DNA of 64,000 nucleotides. Source: Burkholderia sp. IMCC1007 (GTDB lineage: Bacteria; Pseudomonadota; Gammaproteobacteria; Burkholderiales; Burkholderiaceae). The stretch is taken from positions 62,001 through 126,000 of the forward strand of contig NZ_JAPVQY010000013.1 in NCBI RefSeq assembly GCF_027257875.1. The letters are read 5' to 3'. Positions 44,930 through 54,645 of the stretch are shown here, in pieces. Below the pieces are notes generated by a model that saw nothing but the letters and a program-made list of their open reading frames with translations, was not told where the DNA came from and did no database searches. Each line of letters starts with the position of its first letter. Position 1 is the stretch's first letter. The translations under genes were made by a program, and so were the position numbers.

Positions 44930-44989
44930 CGGAGGATCACGCCCGGAACCGGACGTCGTGTGGTGGCGATGCGGGCACGATAGCACGCG

Positions 44990-45142
44990 CTACACGCGCA
45001 CCATCGCGACTTCGTCCGCGAGCCAGTCGCGCAACGCGACGATGCGCGGATCGTCCTGCAGGTGCGCCGGATACACGACGTGATACGCGAGCGCGGGCGC
45101 CACATCGACGCTCATGTCGAACAGCCGCACGAAGCGCCCGGC
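44990..45142 (-). pseudogene. 3' fragment of a LysR-type regulator gene
   Basis: About 50 codons ending at TAG (44990-44992): GRFVRLFDMSVDVAPALAYH, then DDPRIVALRDWLADEVAMVRV. This is the typical last piece of a LysR effector domain. It is cut at its 5' side where the ridA fragment ends and has no start codon of its own. It happens to be in the same frame as the ridA fragment, separated by that gene's TGA. Confidence 0.65.
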
Positions 45143-45430
45143 TCACGCGCCGACCATCTCCGGCAGCCGCGCAATCACCTTGATCTCGAACTGAAACCCG
45201 TACAGCCACGTCATGCCGACGGCGGTCAGCGCCGGATGCGGTGCGTCGCCCCAGTATTCGGGGACGATCTCCCAGACCCGCTCGAACGTCGCTTCGGGAT
45301 CGACGAGGAACACCGTCACGTCGACGACGTCGTCGAACGTGCAGCCGGCCGCGCGCAGCACCGCATTCAGGTTGTCGAACGCGCGGCGGACCTGCGCGCC
45401 CAGTTCCGGCTCGGGCGAGCCGTCCTCGCG
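45143..45430 (-). pseudogene. RidA-family fragment, 5' truncated
   Basis: Residues LGAQVRRAFDNLNAVLRAAG, FDDVVDVTVFLVDPEATFER, PHPALTAVGMTWLYGFQFEI and KVIARLPEMVGA form the C-terminal two thirds of a RidA (YjgF/YER057c/UK114) protein, which hydrolyses reactive enamine/imine intermediates. The conserved N-terminal third is missing. The open frame continues to an ATG at 45568, but that part is the antisense of a LysR fragment and does not resemble RidA. A chimeric 141-residue product could still be made; a functional trimer is unlikely. Confidence 0.65.
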
Positions 45431-45545
45431 GCTGCCGACGTTCGTCGATTGGGTCGCCGAGCTGATGGCGCAGCATGCGCCGGTTGCAAATCGGCGGCGC
45501 GGCGGCAATGGTTCGCGCGATACGCGCAAGGCCACGTCAACCTGA
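45428..45545 (+). pseudogene. 3' fragment of a second LysR-type regulator gene, opposite strand
   Basis: Plus-strand frame SRLPTFVDWVAELMAQHAPV, then ANRRRGGNGS, ending at TGA 45543-45545. FVDWVAEL is the usual last helix of LysR proteins. Its 5' part is missing exactly where the ridA fragment begins. The exact left edge is uncertain by about 15 bases. Confidence 0.55.
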
Positions 45546-45567
45546 CGGGCGAGAAAACGACCGCACA

Positions 45568-45598
45568 TAAAAAAACCCGCGCAAGCCGCGCGGGTTTC
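45568..45598 (-). terminator. Terminator of the urate-pathway operon (after allA)
   Basis: 10-bp stem AAACCCGCGC / GCGCGGGTTT with a 5-base loop; the minus strand continues with a run of Ts. Twenty-four bases beyond the allA stop. Confidence 0.85.
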
Positions 45599-45621
45599 GA
45601 CAAACCGACGATCAACCTGAC

Positions 45622-46134
45622 TCAGGCCGTCACCGCATCCAGTGCATCCTCAGTGAGCCACAGCGACTCCTGCAGATCCTGCTCGTTCAGGTTCAGCCCG
45701 TCGCCGCCGCGATCGACGACGATGAAGTCGCTGACGCCGCCCAGCGCGATCAGCGGGTGATGCCACACGCCCTTCGCGTAGTTCACGCCCTGCCACCCGC
45801 TCGTCACGAACGCGCGGATCTTCGACGGATCGAGATCGCCCGCCGGCGCGACGACGACGAGATACGGCTGGTCGTTCAGCGGAACGAACGCCTGGCTGCC
45901 CAGCGGATGACGCTCGAGCATCTTCACCTCGAACGGCAGCGTGCGCGGCTGGCCGCGGAACAGGTTCACGAGCGTGCGGCCGTTTTCGTCGGTCACGTCG
46001 ACTTTCGCGAGATCATGAAAACGGATCGTCGTGCCGAGGTTGATCGGAATCTGCTTCGCGCCTTCCGTTTCGATCACGTCGCCGAACGGCGCGAACGCTT
46101 CCTTGGTCAGCGCTTCGATTGCAAGCGTCTTCAT
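45622..46134 (-). CDS. allA: Ureidoglycolate lyase
   Basis: 170 residues. Cleaves ureidoglycolate to glyoxylate and urea, the last step of this pathway. Cupin-like fold; conserved [33 protein letters not shown] and [13 protein letters not shown] 46134 ([14 protein letters not shown]) overlaps the allantoicase stop by 4 bases (ATGA), so translation is coupled. An upstream frame extension is excluded by this overlap. Confidence 0.95.
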   Translation of the reverse strand: MKTLAIEALTKEAFAPFGDVIETEGAKQIPINLGTTIRFHDLAKVDVTDENGRTLVNLFRGQPRTLPFEVKMLERHPLGSQAFVPLNDQPYLVVVAPAGDLDPSKIRAFVTSGWQGVNYAKGVWHHPLIALGGVSDFIVVDRGGDGLNLNEQDLQESLWLTEDALDAVTA

Positions 46135-47144
46135 TTGTCGAGCGTCCCCCACAGACGCAGGCGCGACACGCCGCCGTCCGGAATGATGTTCAGGCGCACG
46201 TGGGTCACGGGGCCCAGCGACGCGATTTCCTGTTCGAAGTAGTGCTGCTTGTCCATCTGCAGCTTCTGCTCACCGAGCAGCACCGGCCAGAACATCGACT
46301 GCGTGATCAGCGAGCTGTCGGTGCCGCCCGACACATACGCGGCCTGGATCGAGCAGCGGTCCGGGTAGTTGCCCTTGAAGAACGCCGTATCGACTTCGAT
46401 CTTGCGGATCACGCCCGGCTGCGCGAGCGCGATGATCGCCCAGTCGTTGCCCGGTTCACGGCGGCGGCGGGTTTCCCAGCCATCGCCCATGTTCACGCCG
46501 CGGCCCGGCAGCAGCAGGTTCGACGCGACGCCGAAGTGCTGGTTGTTCGCGGCCACCACGTAGCCGCCGTTTTCCATCGCCGCGAGATCGAACTGTTCGG
46601 TCGCGCTCGCGCCGGCCCAGTCGAGCTGCGGCTGGCCGTACACGCGCAGGCGCGCGATGCCGCCGTCCGGATAGATGTTCACGCGCAGGTGCGTGAACGC
46701 ACGCACATCGCTTGCCGTAACGTAGTGATGGCTGTTGCCCTGCAGCGTCGTCGACGGCACGATCTCGACCCATTCGGTCGCATGCGTCGGCGCACCGTCG
46801 GCCACGTACGCGGCCTCGATCGACGCGGCCGGCGGGAAGTTGCCGGTGAAGTGGCTCGTGTCGATGTCGAAGCCCTTGATCGCGCCCGGGCGCGCGAGCT
46901 TGACGATGCACCAGTCGTAGCCCGTCGTGCGCTTGCGGCGCGTTTCCCAGCCGTCCATCCACTTGCCGTGGTCGTCGTACTTGCCGGGAATGAACACCGC
47001 AGGCTCCGGGTTCAGCATCCGGTCCTTCGGCGCGAAGAAGTCGTCGCTGGCCTCGAGTGCCTGCGCACCGAGACGCGGGTCGGCGAGGTTCACGTAGCGC
47101 CGCGTGAAATCGGGTGCGTTCGGATCGAGAAGCGGAACAGCCAT
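46131..47144 (-). CDS. alc: Allantoicase
   Basis: 337 residues. Hydrolyses allantoate to ureidoglycolate and urea. Two homologous jelly-roll repeats: first about 20-165 ([40 protein letters not shown]), second about 185-335 ([40 protein letters not shown]); both copies of WETRR and the following acidic residues are intact. Starts at 47144, about 60 bases after uraD. Confidence 0.95.
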   Translation of the reverse strand: MAVPLLDPNAPDFTRRYVNLADPRLGAQALEASDDFFAPKDRMLNPEPAVFIPGKYDDHGKWMDGWETRRKRTTGYDWCIVKLARPGAIKGFDIDTSHFTGNFPPAASIEAAYVADGAPTHATEWVEIVPSTTLQGNSHHYVTASDVRAFTHLRVNIYPDGGIARLRVYGQPQLDWAGASATEQFDLAAMENGGYVVAANNQHFGVASNLLLPGRGVNMGDGWETRRRREPGNDWAIIALAQPGVIRKIEVDTAFFKGNYPDRCSIQAAYVSGGTDSSLITQSMFWPVLLGEQKLQMDKQHYFEQEIASLGPVTHVRLNIIPDGGVSRLRLWGTLDK

Positions 47145-47206
47145 GATGTTTCCTTGTTTCAGTGAGACGATCGGGCCGCTGCCACGCAGCAGGCCGTATT
47201 GCGGTG

Positions 47207-47728
47207 TCAGGCGTCGATCAGATCGTCGAGGCGGAAGCGCGCGATCCGGTAGATCTGGTCGAGGCTCGCGCGCAGTTCTTCGGCGCGCGAATGATTCACG
47301 CGCGCCTCGAAGTTCGCGATGATGCCGTGCCGGTCATAGCCGCGCACCGCGAGGATGAACGGGAAGCCGAACTTCTCGCGATACGTGCGGTTCAGCGTCA
47401 GCAGCTTGTCGAACTCTTCCTGCGTGCACTGGTCGAGGCCCGCGCCGCTCTGCTCGCGCGTCGACTCGGCCGTCAGCTCGCCGCGCACGGCGGCCTTGCC
47501 GGCCAGCTCCGGGTGAGCGTTGATCAGCGCGAGCTGGCGCGCTTCGCCGCTCGTCTCCACCGCACCCGACATCGTCTCGTGCAGCGCATCGATGCTCGCG
47601 AACGGCCGTTTGCCCGCGGCGACCTCGGCCACCCACGGCGAATGTTCGAAAATCCCCGACAGCGCCGCGACGAATGCGCTCGGCGCCATCGTGTTCAGTT
47701 GTTCCAACGTGTAGCGCATCGCCTTCAT
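47207..47728 (-). CDS. uraD: OHCU decarboxylase
   Basis: 173 residues. Decarboxylates OHCU stereospecifically to S-allantoin. Conserved [28 protein letters not shown] with the catalytic His, and [11 protein letters not shown] near 120. Start ATG 47728 ([11 protein letters not shown]) overlaps the puuE stop by 4 bases; an internal ATG three codons on is the alternative. Confidence 0.95.
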   Translation of the reverse strand: MKAMRYTLEQLNTMAPSAFVAALSGIFEHSPWVAEVAAGKRPFASIDALHETMSGAVETSGEARQLALINAHPELAGKAAVRGELTAESTREQSGAGLDQCTQEEFDKLLTLNRTYREKFGFPFILAVRGYDRHGIIANFEARVNHSRAEELRASLDQIYRIARFRLDDLIDA

Positions 47729-48678
47729 GCTTTCCCTTCGTTTCGATGATTGGGCTGATACGGATGATGTTCACGCCAGTGACGCGCGATATCGACACGG
47801 CGCGTCACCCATACGCGATCGTGCTTTTCGATGTGATCGAGGAAACGCTGCAGCCCGCGGAACCGGCCCGGCCGGCCCAGCAGTCGGCAGTGCATGCCGA
47901 TCGACAGCATCTTCGGCGCTTCGTCGCCCTCTGCGTACAGCACGTCGAACGCGTCGCGCAGGTAGTCGAAGAAGTGGTCGCCGGTGTTGAAGCCCTGCGG
48001 CGTCGCGAAGCGCATGTCGTTCGTGTCGAGCGTGTACGGCACGATCAGCTGCGGCGACGTGCTGCCGCCCGACACTTCGACGTTCATCCAGAACGGCAGG
48101 TCGTCGCCGTAGTTGTCGGAGTCGTACAGGAAGCCGCCGTATTCCGCGACGAGACGGTGCGTGTTGGGGCTGTCGCGGCCGGTGTACCAGCCGAGCGGCC
48201 GCTCGCCCGTCACGCGCTCGATCGCTTCCATCCCGAGCCGCATGTGCTCGGCTTCGAGCTCGGGCGTCATGCTCTGATAATGGATCCAGCGCCAGCCGTG
48301 ACATGCGATTTCATGGCCGAGTTCGACGAATGCGCGTGCGAGTTCCGGATGGCGCTCGATCGCCATGCCGACGCCGAACACCGTCAGCGGCAGCCCGCGC
48401 TTCTCGAACTCGCGCAGGATGCGCCACACGCCCGCCCGCGAACCGTACTCGTAGATCGACTCCATGCTCATGTGGCGGTCCGGATACGCGGCCGCGCCGA
48501 CGATTTCGGACAGGAACTGCTCGGAGCCCGGATCGCCGTGCAGCACGCAGTTCTCGCCGCCCTCCTCGTAGTTCAGCACGAATTGCACGGCGACGCGGGC
48601 GCGCCCCGGCCAGTTCGCCTGCACGGGATGGCGGCCGTAGCCGATCAGGTCGCGAGGATAGTTGGGATCGAGTGACAT
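47725..48678 (-). CDS. puuE: Allantoinase PuuE (polysaccharide-deacetylase type)
   Basis: 317 residues. Hydrolyses allantoin to allantoate by a NodB-like fold unrelated to the AllB amidohydrolases. Conserved YPRDLIGYGRHPVQANWPG, FVLNYEEGGE, GHEIACHGWRW (metal His) and GWYTGRDSPNTHRLV. Start ATG 48678 (MSLDPNYPRDLIG). First of four tightly coupled genes, puuE-uraD-alc-allA. Confidence 0.94.
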   Translation of the reverse strand: MSLDPNYPRDLIGYGRHPVQANWPGRARVAVQFVLNYEEGGENCVLHGDPGSEQFLSEIVGAAAYPDRHMSMESIYEYGSRAGVWRILREFEKRGLPLTVFGVGMAIERHPELARAFVELGHEIACHGWRWIHYQSMTPELEAEHMRLGMEAIERVTGERPLGWYTGRDSPNTHRLVAEYGGFLYDSDNYGDDLPFWMNVEVSGGSTSPQLIVPYTLDTNDMRFATPQGFNTGDHFFDYLRDAFDVLYAEGDEAPKMLSIGMHCRLLGRPGRFRGLQRFLDHIEKHDRVWVTRRVDIARHWREHHPYQPNHRNEGKA

Positions 48679-48826
48679 GGTTCGAAGTGCGGCGAAAGCT
48701 TGCTGAAATAATGGGTTCGCATCGACCCGCGGGTGCCGGAGCGCCGCCGTGCGGGGCCGATGCGATGACGGCCCAGTGTAGCGAAAAGGTGCATACGCGC
48801 CCATACAGCGGCGCAGATAGTGCATG

Positions 48827-49675
48827 TCAGACGGCGTGTATGTGCGATTGCGGCAAATCCGGGACCGGTTCCGCCGCGGCGCTGCCGCTGCGCGCCGTGA
48901 CGGGCGCCGTGACGGGCGCCGGTGCGGCCGCCGACGCGCCGTCCGGCGGGCTGAAGCGCGCGAATTCGCCGTCGTAGCGCTTCGGCAGCGGCCGCGCATA
49001 GTCGCCGCGCTTCGCGGTCGCGAGGCGCAGCGCGACGAGCGCCTCGGCCCACTTCACGGCCGCGGTGACGCCCTCGACCACCGGCGCGCCGATCTGCTGC
49101 TCGATCTCGTGCGCGAATTCGGCCATGCCCGCGCAGCCGAGCACGATCGCGTCGGCGCCGTCCTCGTCGAGCGCGCGCCGGCATTCGTCGACGATGATCC
49201 GTCGTGCCGCCGAGCCGGGCCGGTCGAGTTCGAGCACCGCGACGTCGGTCGCGCGCACGTTGCGGCAGAAGCGCTTCATCCCGTAGCGCTCGGCGAGATG
49301 CCACGCCATCCCGCACGTGCGTGCGAGCGTCGTGACGACCGAGAAGCCCGGCGCGAGCACGCTGGCCGCGTGCATCGCCGCCTCGGCGATCCCGATCACC
49401 GGCCCGCGCGCGACCTCGCGTGCCGCATAGAGCCCCGGGTCGCCGAAACACGCGATCACGTATGCATCGAAACCATCGCGCTCGCCGTGCACGATCTCGG
49501 CCAGGAGGCCGGGCGTCGCGAGCGCCTCGTCGTAATACCCTTCGATCGACGGCGGCCCCATCGGCGGGCTCACGGCGACGACCTCCGTGCCCGCGGCCGC
49601 GACTTCGCGCGCGCAGCGCCCCATCGCGTCGGTCATCCGCTGCGTCGTGTTCGGATTGATCAGCTTGATCTTCAT
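48827..49675 (-). CDS. Asp/Glu/hydantoin racemase family, likely allantoin or hydantoin racemase
   Basis: 282 residues. Two catalytic cysteines: Cys76 in VIACFGDPGL and Cys181 in VLGCAGMAEF, as in hydantoin and allantoin racemases. The first 245 residues cover the family domain; a Pro/Ala/Thr-rich tail with a duplicated APVT (about 255-264) is an unusual extension. Between an allantoinase and a hydantoin/purine-type permease it probably interconverts allantoin or hydantoin enantiomers. Ends 10 bases after the permease gene's stop region on the same strand. Confidence 0.85.
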   Translation of the reverse strand: MKIKLINPNTTQRMTDAMGRCAREVAAAGTEVVAVSPPMGPPSIEGYYDEALATPGLLAEIVHGERDGFDAYVIACFGDPGLYAAREVARGPVIGIAEAAMHAASVLAPGFSVVTTLARTCGMAWHLAERYGMKRFCRNVRATDVAVLELDRPGSAARRIIVDECRRALDEDGADAIVLGCAGMAEFAHEIEQQIGAPVVEGVTAAVKWAEALVALRLATAKRGDYARPLPKRYDGEFARFSPPDGASAAAPAPVTAPVTARSGSAAAEPVPDLPQSHIHAV

Positions 49676-49685
49676 CGCGCGCTCC

Positions 49686-51170
49686 TCAGGCCTTCGTGCT
49701 CGCGAGCAGCCGGTAGAACACGAAGCCGAGCCCCGCGCCGATGAACCACGAGAAGTTCGCGGCGGCCTGCCAGCCCGGCACCATCACGCAGACGACCGCG
49801 ATCACCGCGGCCGGCAGCAGCGCGGCAAGCGCGCGGCGGTTCACGCCGCCCGTGTACCAGTACGTGCCGCGCTCGGACATCGTGTAGAGATCGTCGCGCA
49901 CGAGCCGGCCGCGCTTCACGAGGTAAAAGTCGGCGATCAGCACGCCGTACAGCGGACCGATGAAGGCGCCGAGCACGTCGAGCGTGTAGTGGATCACGGC
50001 CGGGTTGTTGAACAGGTTCCACGGCGTGATGAAGATCGACGCGACGGCCGCGAGCATCCCGCCCGCGCGCCAGCTGATCAGCCGCGGCGCGACGTTCGAG
50101 AAGTCGAACGCCGGCGACACGAAGTTCGCGACGATGTTGATGCCGATGGTTGCGATCGTGAAGGTCAGCGCGCCGAGGATCACGGCGGTCGGATGGTCGA
50201 TGCGGCCGACCGTCTCGACCGGGTCGGTGATGAGCTGGCCGAACACCGGCAGCGTCGCGGCCGTCGTGATCACCGTGACGAGCGAGAACGCGAGGAAGTT
50301 GACGGGCAGCCCCCAGAAGTTGCCGCGCTTCACTTCGCCGAACGAGCGGCAGTAGCGCGAGAAGTCGCCGAAATTGAGCATCGGGCCGGAGAAGTACGAC
50401 ACGACGAGCGACACGGCCGTGATCATCACCGGTATCACTTCCGCGCCGTGATACTTGACGCCGCCGAGGTTGAGGCCGATGTTGCGCCAGCCCGCGCGCC
50501 ACACCATGTAGCCGGCCAGGATGAACATCACGACGTAGACGGCCGGGCCCGCGAAGTCGATGAACTTCTTGATCGTCTCCATCCCGTTCCAGAACACGAA
50601 CGCCTGCAGCACCCACAGCACCATGAAGCCGGCCCAGCCGACCGCCGACAGCCCGAGGAAGCCGTAGCGATGGACGTCGGCATACGGCAGCCATTGCGGA
50701 AAGAATTTCAGCACGACGATCACGAGCGCGCTGGACGCGAGATAGGTCTGGATGCCGTACCACGCGATCGCGATCAGCCCGCGAATCACGGCCGGCACGT
50801 TCGCGCCGAGCACGCCGAAGGTCGCGCGGCACGCAACCGGATACGGCACGCCGATCTGCTGGCTCGGGCGCGCGATCAGGTTGCACAGCCGGTTCACGAT
50901 CGTGATGCCGACGATCAGCGCGATCAGCACCTGCCAGCTCGTCAGCCCGAGCGCGAACAGGCTGCCCGCGAACACGTAGCCGCCGACGCTGTGCACGTCC
51001 GACATCCAGAACGCGAAGATGTTGTACGAACCCCATGTCTGATTCTTAAGGGGTGCCAAATCTTCGTTGTACAAACGTCGACTGTAACCGTCCGGCAATG
51101 CGGGATCGCCGCCCTCGCCGCCTTCCTCCGCCGGATATGCGCTGTCGTGCGCGACACTGAACTGAGCCAT
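49686..51170 (-). CDS. NCS1-family permease (purine / allantoin / hydantoin)
   Basis: 494 residues with about twelve transmembrane helices. NCS1 marks: NEDLAPLKNQTWGSYNIFAF at the N-terminus, ARPSQQIGVPYPVACRATFG, and a sodium/proton-site region PAFDFSNVAPRLISWRAGGM. Imports nucleobases or hydantoin-like compounds. Start ATG 51170 (MAQFSVAHDSAYPAEEGG); the open frame upstream is non-coding. Eleven bases separate it from the racemase gene, so the two are co-transcribed. Confidence 0.9.
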   Translation of the reverse strand: MAQFSVAHDSAYPAEEGGEGGDPALPDGYSRRLYNEDLAPLKNQTWGSYNIFAFWMSDVHSVGGYVFAGSLFALGLTSWQVLIALIVGITIVNRLCNLIARPSQQIGVPYPVACRATFGVLGANVPAVIRGLIAIAWYGIQTYLASSALVIVVLKFFPQWLPYADVHRYGFLGLSAVGWAGFMVLWVLQAFVFWNGMETIKKFIDFAGPAVYVVMFILAGYMVWRAGWRNIGLNLGGVKYHGAEVIPVMITAVSLVVSYFSGPMLNFGDFSRYCRSFGEVKRGNFWGLPVNFLAFSLVTVITTAATLPVFGQLITDPVETVGRIDHPTAVILGALTFTIATIGINIVANFVSPAFDFSNVAPRLISWRAGGMLAAVASIFITPWNLFNNPAVIHYTLDVLGAFIGPLYGVLIADFYLVKRGRLVRDDLYTMSERGTYWYTGGVNRRALAALLPAAVIAVVCVMVPGWQAAANFSWFIGAGLGFVFYRLLASTKA

Positions 51171-51319
51171 GACTTCTCCTTGACGCGGCCGGACCGCCGC
51201 TCCACCGTCATCGATATCGCTCCGGATCGTCGTCCGGAGTCGGACTGGCAGCCGACGGCACATACCGCCGGCCTGCATTGCTCTCGTCCCGTGGCGCGCG
51301 GCCGCGTTCGCGTCGCCGC

Positions 51320-52024
51320 TCAGGCGCCGCCGAACACTTCGCGCAAATCGACCTGCCCCTGCGCGGGCCGGTCCAGCATCTTCAGTTCGACGTGCTGCAG
51401 GTGGTGCGCCATCAGCGTCACCGCCCGCTTCGAATCCCCCGCCTCCAGTGCGGTCAGGATCTCGTCGTGGTCGTCGCACGAGCACGGGCTGCGCCCGTGC
51501 GATTCGTACAGCGCCGACATCAGCGTCGAGCGTGCGACGAGCCCGTCGAGGCACTCGCAGAGCGTCGCATTGCCCGTCAGCGCCGCGAGCGCCGTGTGGA
51601 ATTCGCCCGACAGGCGGATCCACGCCGCGAAGTCGTGCCGCTCGAACGCACGGCGTTCCTTGTCGATCAGCGCGGCGACGCCCTTCAGCCGCTTCGCGCC
51701 CGGGCCCGTCGCGAGCCGCTCGACCACGGCCAGCTCGATGATCCGGCGCATTTCGAACACCTCGTGCACGTCCTGCAGCGTCGGGCTCGCGACGAACGCA
51801 CCGCGGTTCGGCTCGAGCTCGACCAGCTTGTCGGTCGCGAGCTGCGCGAGCGCCTGCCGGATCGTCCCGCGCTTCACGCCGAACACCTCGCAAAGCTGCG
51901 CTTCCGTCAGCTTCGCGCCCGGCGCGAGCCGATGCTCGAGGATCGCGGTACGAATCCGCTCGGCGATCGCTTCGGGACCGGCTGCGCCGGACGGGTGGGA
52001 ATCGGGCTCGTTCATGGTCTGCAT
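51320..52024 (-). CDS. GntR-family regulator, FCD subgroup
   Basis: 234 residues. N-terminal winged helix about 15-85 (AERIRTAILEHRLAPGAKLT, EAQLCEVFGVKRGTIRQALA), C-terminal all-helical FCD domain with likely metal-binding Asp/His positions (EFHTALAALTGN, ERHDFAAWI, MAHHLQHVEL). Likely controls the permease/racemase genes immediately downstream, and itself through two palindromes upstream of its start. An internal ATG three codons in (52015) is possible. The 149-bp gap to the permease shows nothing clear. Confidence 0.9.
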   Translation of the reverse strand: MQTMNEPDSHPSGAAGPEAIAERIRTAILEHRLAPGAKLTEAQLCEVFGVKRGTIRQALAQLATDKLVELEPNRGAFVASPTLQDVHEVFEMRRIIELAVVERLATGPGAKRLKGVAALIDKERRAFERHDFAAWIRLSGEFHTALAALTGNATLCECLDGLVARSTLMSALYESHGRSPCSCDDHDEILTALEAGDSKRAVTLMAHHLQHVELKMLDRPAQGQVDLREVFGGA

Positions 52025-52059
52025 CGCGTGATGGTCCTCATCCTAGGACGGACATAAAG

Positions 52060-52071
52060 ATTGTCAACAAT
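52060..52071. promoter_or_regulatory. Palindromic operator candidate, proximal copy
   Basis: ATTGT-CA-ACAAT, a perfect inverted repeat 36 bases upstream of the GntR start. It shares the core TTGTTGACAA (read on the minus strand) with the distal copy at 52198-52220. Confidence 0.55.
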
Positions 52072-52197
52072 TCTTTTCTCGAAATGCGCACAATCGGCGT
52101 GCGTCGCGATGTGCTGAACTGGTGCGCGCCGCCCGAAATCCATGCAAGACGAGCCTCTCCGGCTTGTCCATGGCGGCTGGTGGCGTACACCCTCGCG

Positions 52198-52220
52198 ACC
52201 ATTTTGTTGACAAAAATGGT
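52198..52220. promoter_or_regulatory. Palindromic operator candidate, distal copy
   Basis: A near-perfect 23-bp palindrome, ACCATTTTGTTGACAAAAATGGT with the centre at TTGTTGACAA. It lies 174 bases upstream of the GntR gene in an otherwise gene-free 320-bp gap (52025-52345). Two related palindromes in front of a GntR gene suggest autoregulation or looping. Confidence 0.6.
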
Positions 52221-52290
52221 GCGTGACGCGATCGGAATTCAGTCGATGACGACAAAAAATGTAGACCGTTAGTTGCGCATTTACTTAAAC

Positions 52291-52314
52291 AAAAAGGCGG
52301 GAAACCCCGCCTTT
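52291..52314 (-). terminator. Terminator of the LD-carboxypeptidase gene
   Basis: Stem AAAGGCGGG / CCCGCCTTT with loop AAAC; on the minus strand it ends in TTTTT. About 31 bases beyond the stop codon. Confidence 0.85.
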
Positions 52315-52345
52315 CGATCGTACCCGACCGTCGCACCCGAACGGC

Positions 52346-53284
52346 TCAGCCGAGATGCGGATAGTCCGACAGCGTCAGCCGGAAGCCGTGCGCATTCGCG
52401 ACGAGCTGCGCGTTCGCGCCGAACGGCAACGTCAGCAGGTCGGGCACGTGACCGAACTGCAAGCCCGTGACGACCGGAATGCCGATCACCGAGCGCACCT
52501 GGTCGATCATCGCCTGCATGTCGTAGCCGTTGTCGTATTCGAACGGCCGCGCGCCGGTGAACTGGCCGAGCACGAGCGCCTGCTGGCGCGCGAGCAGCCC
52601 CGACAGGTGCAGTTGATAGATCATCCGCTCGATCCGGAACGGCTGTTCGTTGACGTCCTCGATGAACAGGATGCCACCTTCGATATCGGGCATGTACGGC
52701 GTGCCGACGAGCGACGTGAGGATCGCGAGGTTGCCGCCCCACAGCGTGCCCGTCACGTTCACGGCCTGCACTTGCGGCGCTTCGGCGACGATCGTCGTGG
52801 TCGGCTGCGACAGCGTCTGCCAGAAGTGCTGCATCGTGAAGTCGCTCGGCGTTTCGGCGCCGAAGTCGGCCGACAGCATCGGGCCGCCGAAGGTCTTGAT
52901 GCGCGCCTTCGCGTACAGCGCGAGCTGGATCGCGGTGAAGTCGCTATGGCCGACGAGCGCGATCGGCTGATCGCGCAGGCGGCGCTCGAGCCCGAGATAG
53001 TCGAGCCCGTGCAGGATGCGCGCCGCGCCGTAGCCGCCGCGCACCGCGAGCGCGATGTCCGGCAGCGGCCGCTCGGGATCCGCCAGGCGGTTCAGGTCGC
53101 CCGCCCGCTCGCCGTCGGTGCCGCCGAAACGCTGAAAGCGGCGCTGCGTCGCCTCGATGTTGTCGATGCGCTGCTGCGCACCGCTCAGGCGTTCGAGCGC
53201 GCGATTGATCGCATCGGGGTCGTGCGGATAACCGGACGGCGCCAGCAGGCGGATGGTGTAGGACGCGGCGGGCTGGAAGGACAT
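52346..53284 (-). CDS. ldcA: LD-carboxypeptidase (murein tetrapeptide carboxypeptidase)
   Basis: 312 residues, S66 peptidase family. Removes the terminal D-Ala from muropeptide tetrapeptides during cytosolic cell-wall recycling. Nucleophile Ser114 in VGHSDFTA, catalytic Glu in FIEDVNEQPFRIERM, His in QFGHVPD; AVRGGYGAARIL is conserved. Start ATG 53284 (MSFQPAASYTIRLLAPSG). Confidence 0.93.
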   Translation of the reverse strand: MSFQPAASYTIRLLAPSGYPHDPDAINRALERLSGAQQRIDNIEATQRRFQRFGGTDGERAGDLNRLADPERPLPDIALAVRGGYGAARILHGLDYLGLERRLRDQPIALVGHSDFTAIQLALYAKARIKTFGGPMLSADFGAETPSDFTMQHFWQTLSQPTTTIVAEAPQVQAVNVTGTLWGGNLAILTSLVGTPYMPDIEGGILFIEDVNEQPFRIERMIYQLHLSGLLARQQALVLGQFTGARPFEYDNGYDMQAMIDQVRSVIGIPVVTGLQFGHVPDLLTLPFGANAQLVANAHGFRLTLSDYPHLG

Positions 53285-53397
53285 GGCGAAAGGTATCGGG
53301 TCGTCAAACCTGCTTAGAGGGTCTGAAGCAGCTGCGGTTCACAGGCCGGGATCGCAGCGCCGCTCACGGAGCCGGCCGCTGCGCGGGACGGTGCCGC

Positions 53398-54371
<974 letters not shown>

Positions 54372-54645
54372 CAGTCAATCGGAACAATGCGGCAGCCGAA
54401 TTCTAGCAGGGTGACGCACGGATGACAGGCTCTTCGAGGGGTTGCTCGATAGTGTGTTTTTAGGGGCGGAATCGCCGCGCATGCGCGCCGATCGGCCCGA
54501 TTTGCCGCTCTGCTGCGCCGCAGCGGGCTCCGCGCCGGTTTGACGCTGTTTTGCGCAAGCGCCATCCGCCGTCGTTTTTTTATTTTGGATCCCGGCCGAT
54601 CGACGTTCGTTTCGTTGTGGGAACCGTCGTTCCGTTGCTGCCCGG

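Noticed and set aside
45143..45568. Intact 141-residue RidA protein
   Set aside because: The first 40-45 residues do not resemble RidA and are antisense to a LysR fragment; treated as a truncated gene.
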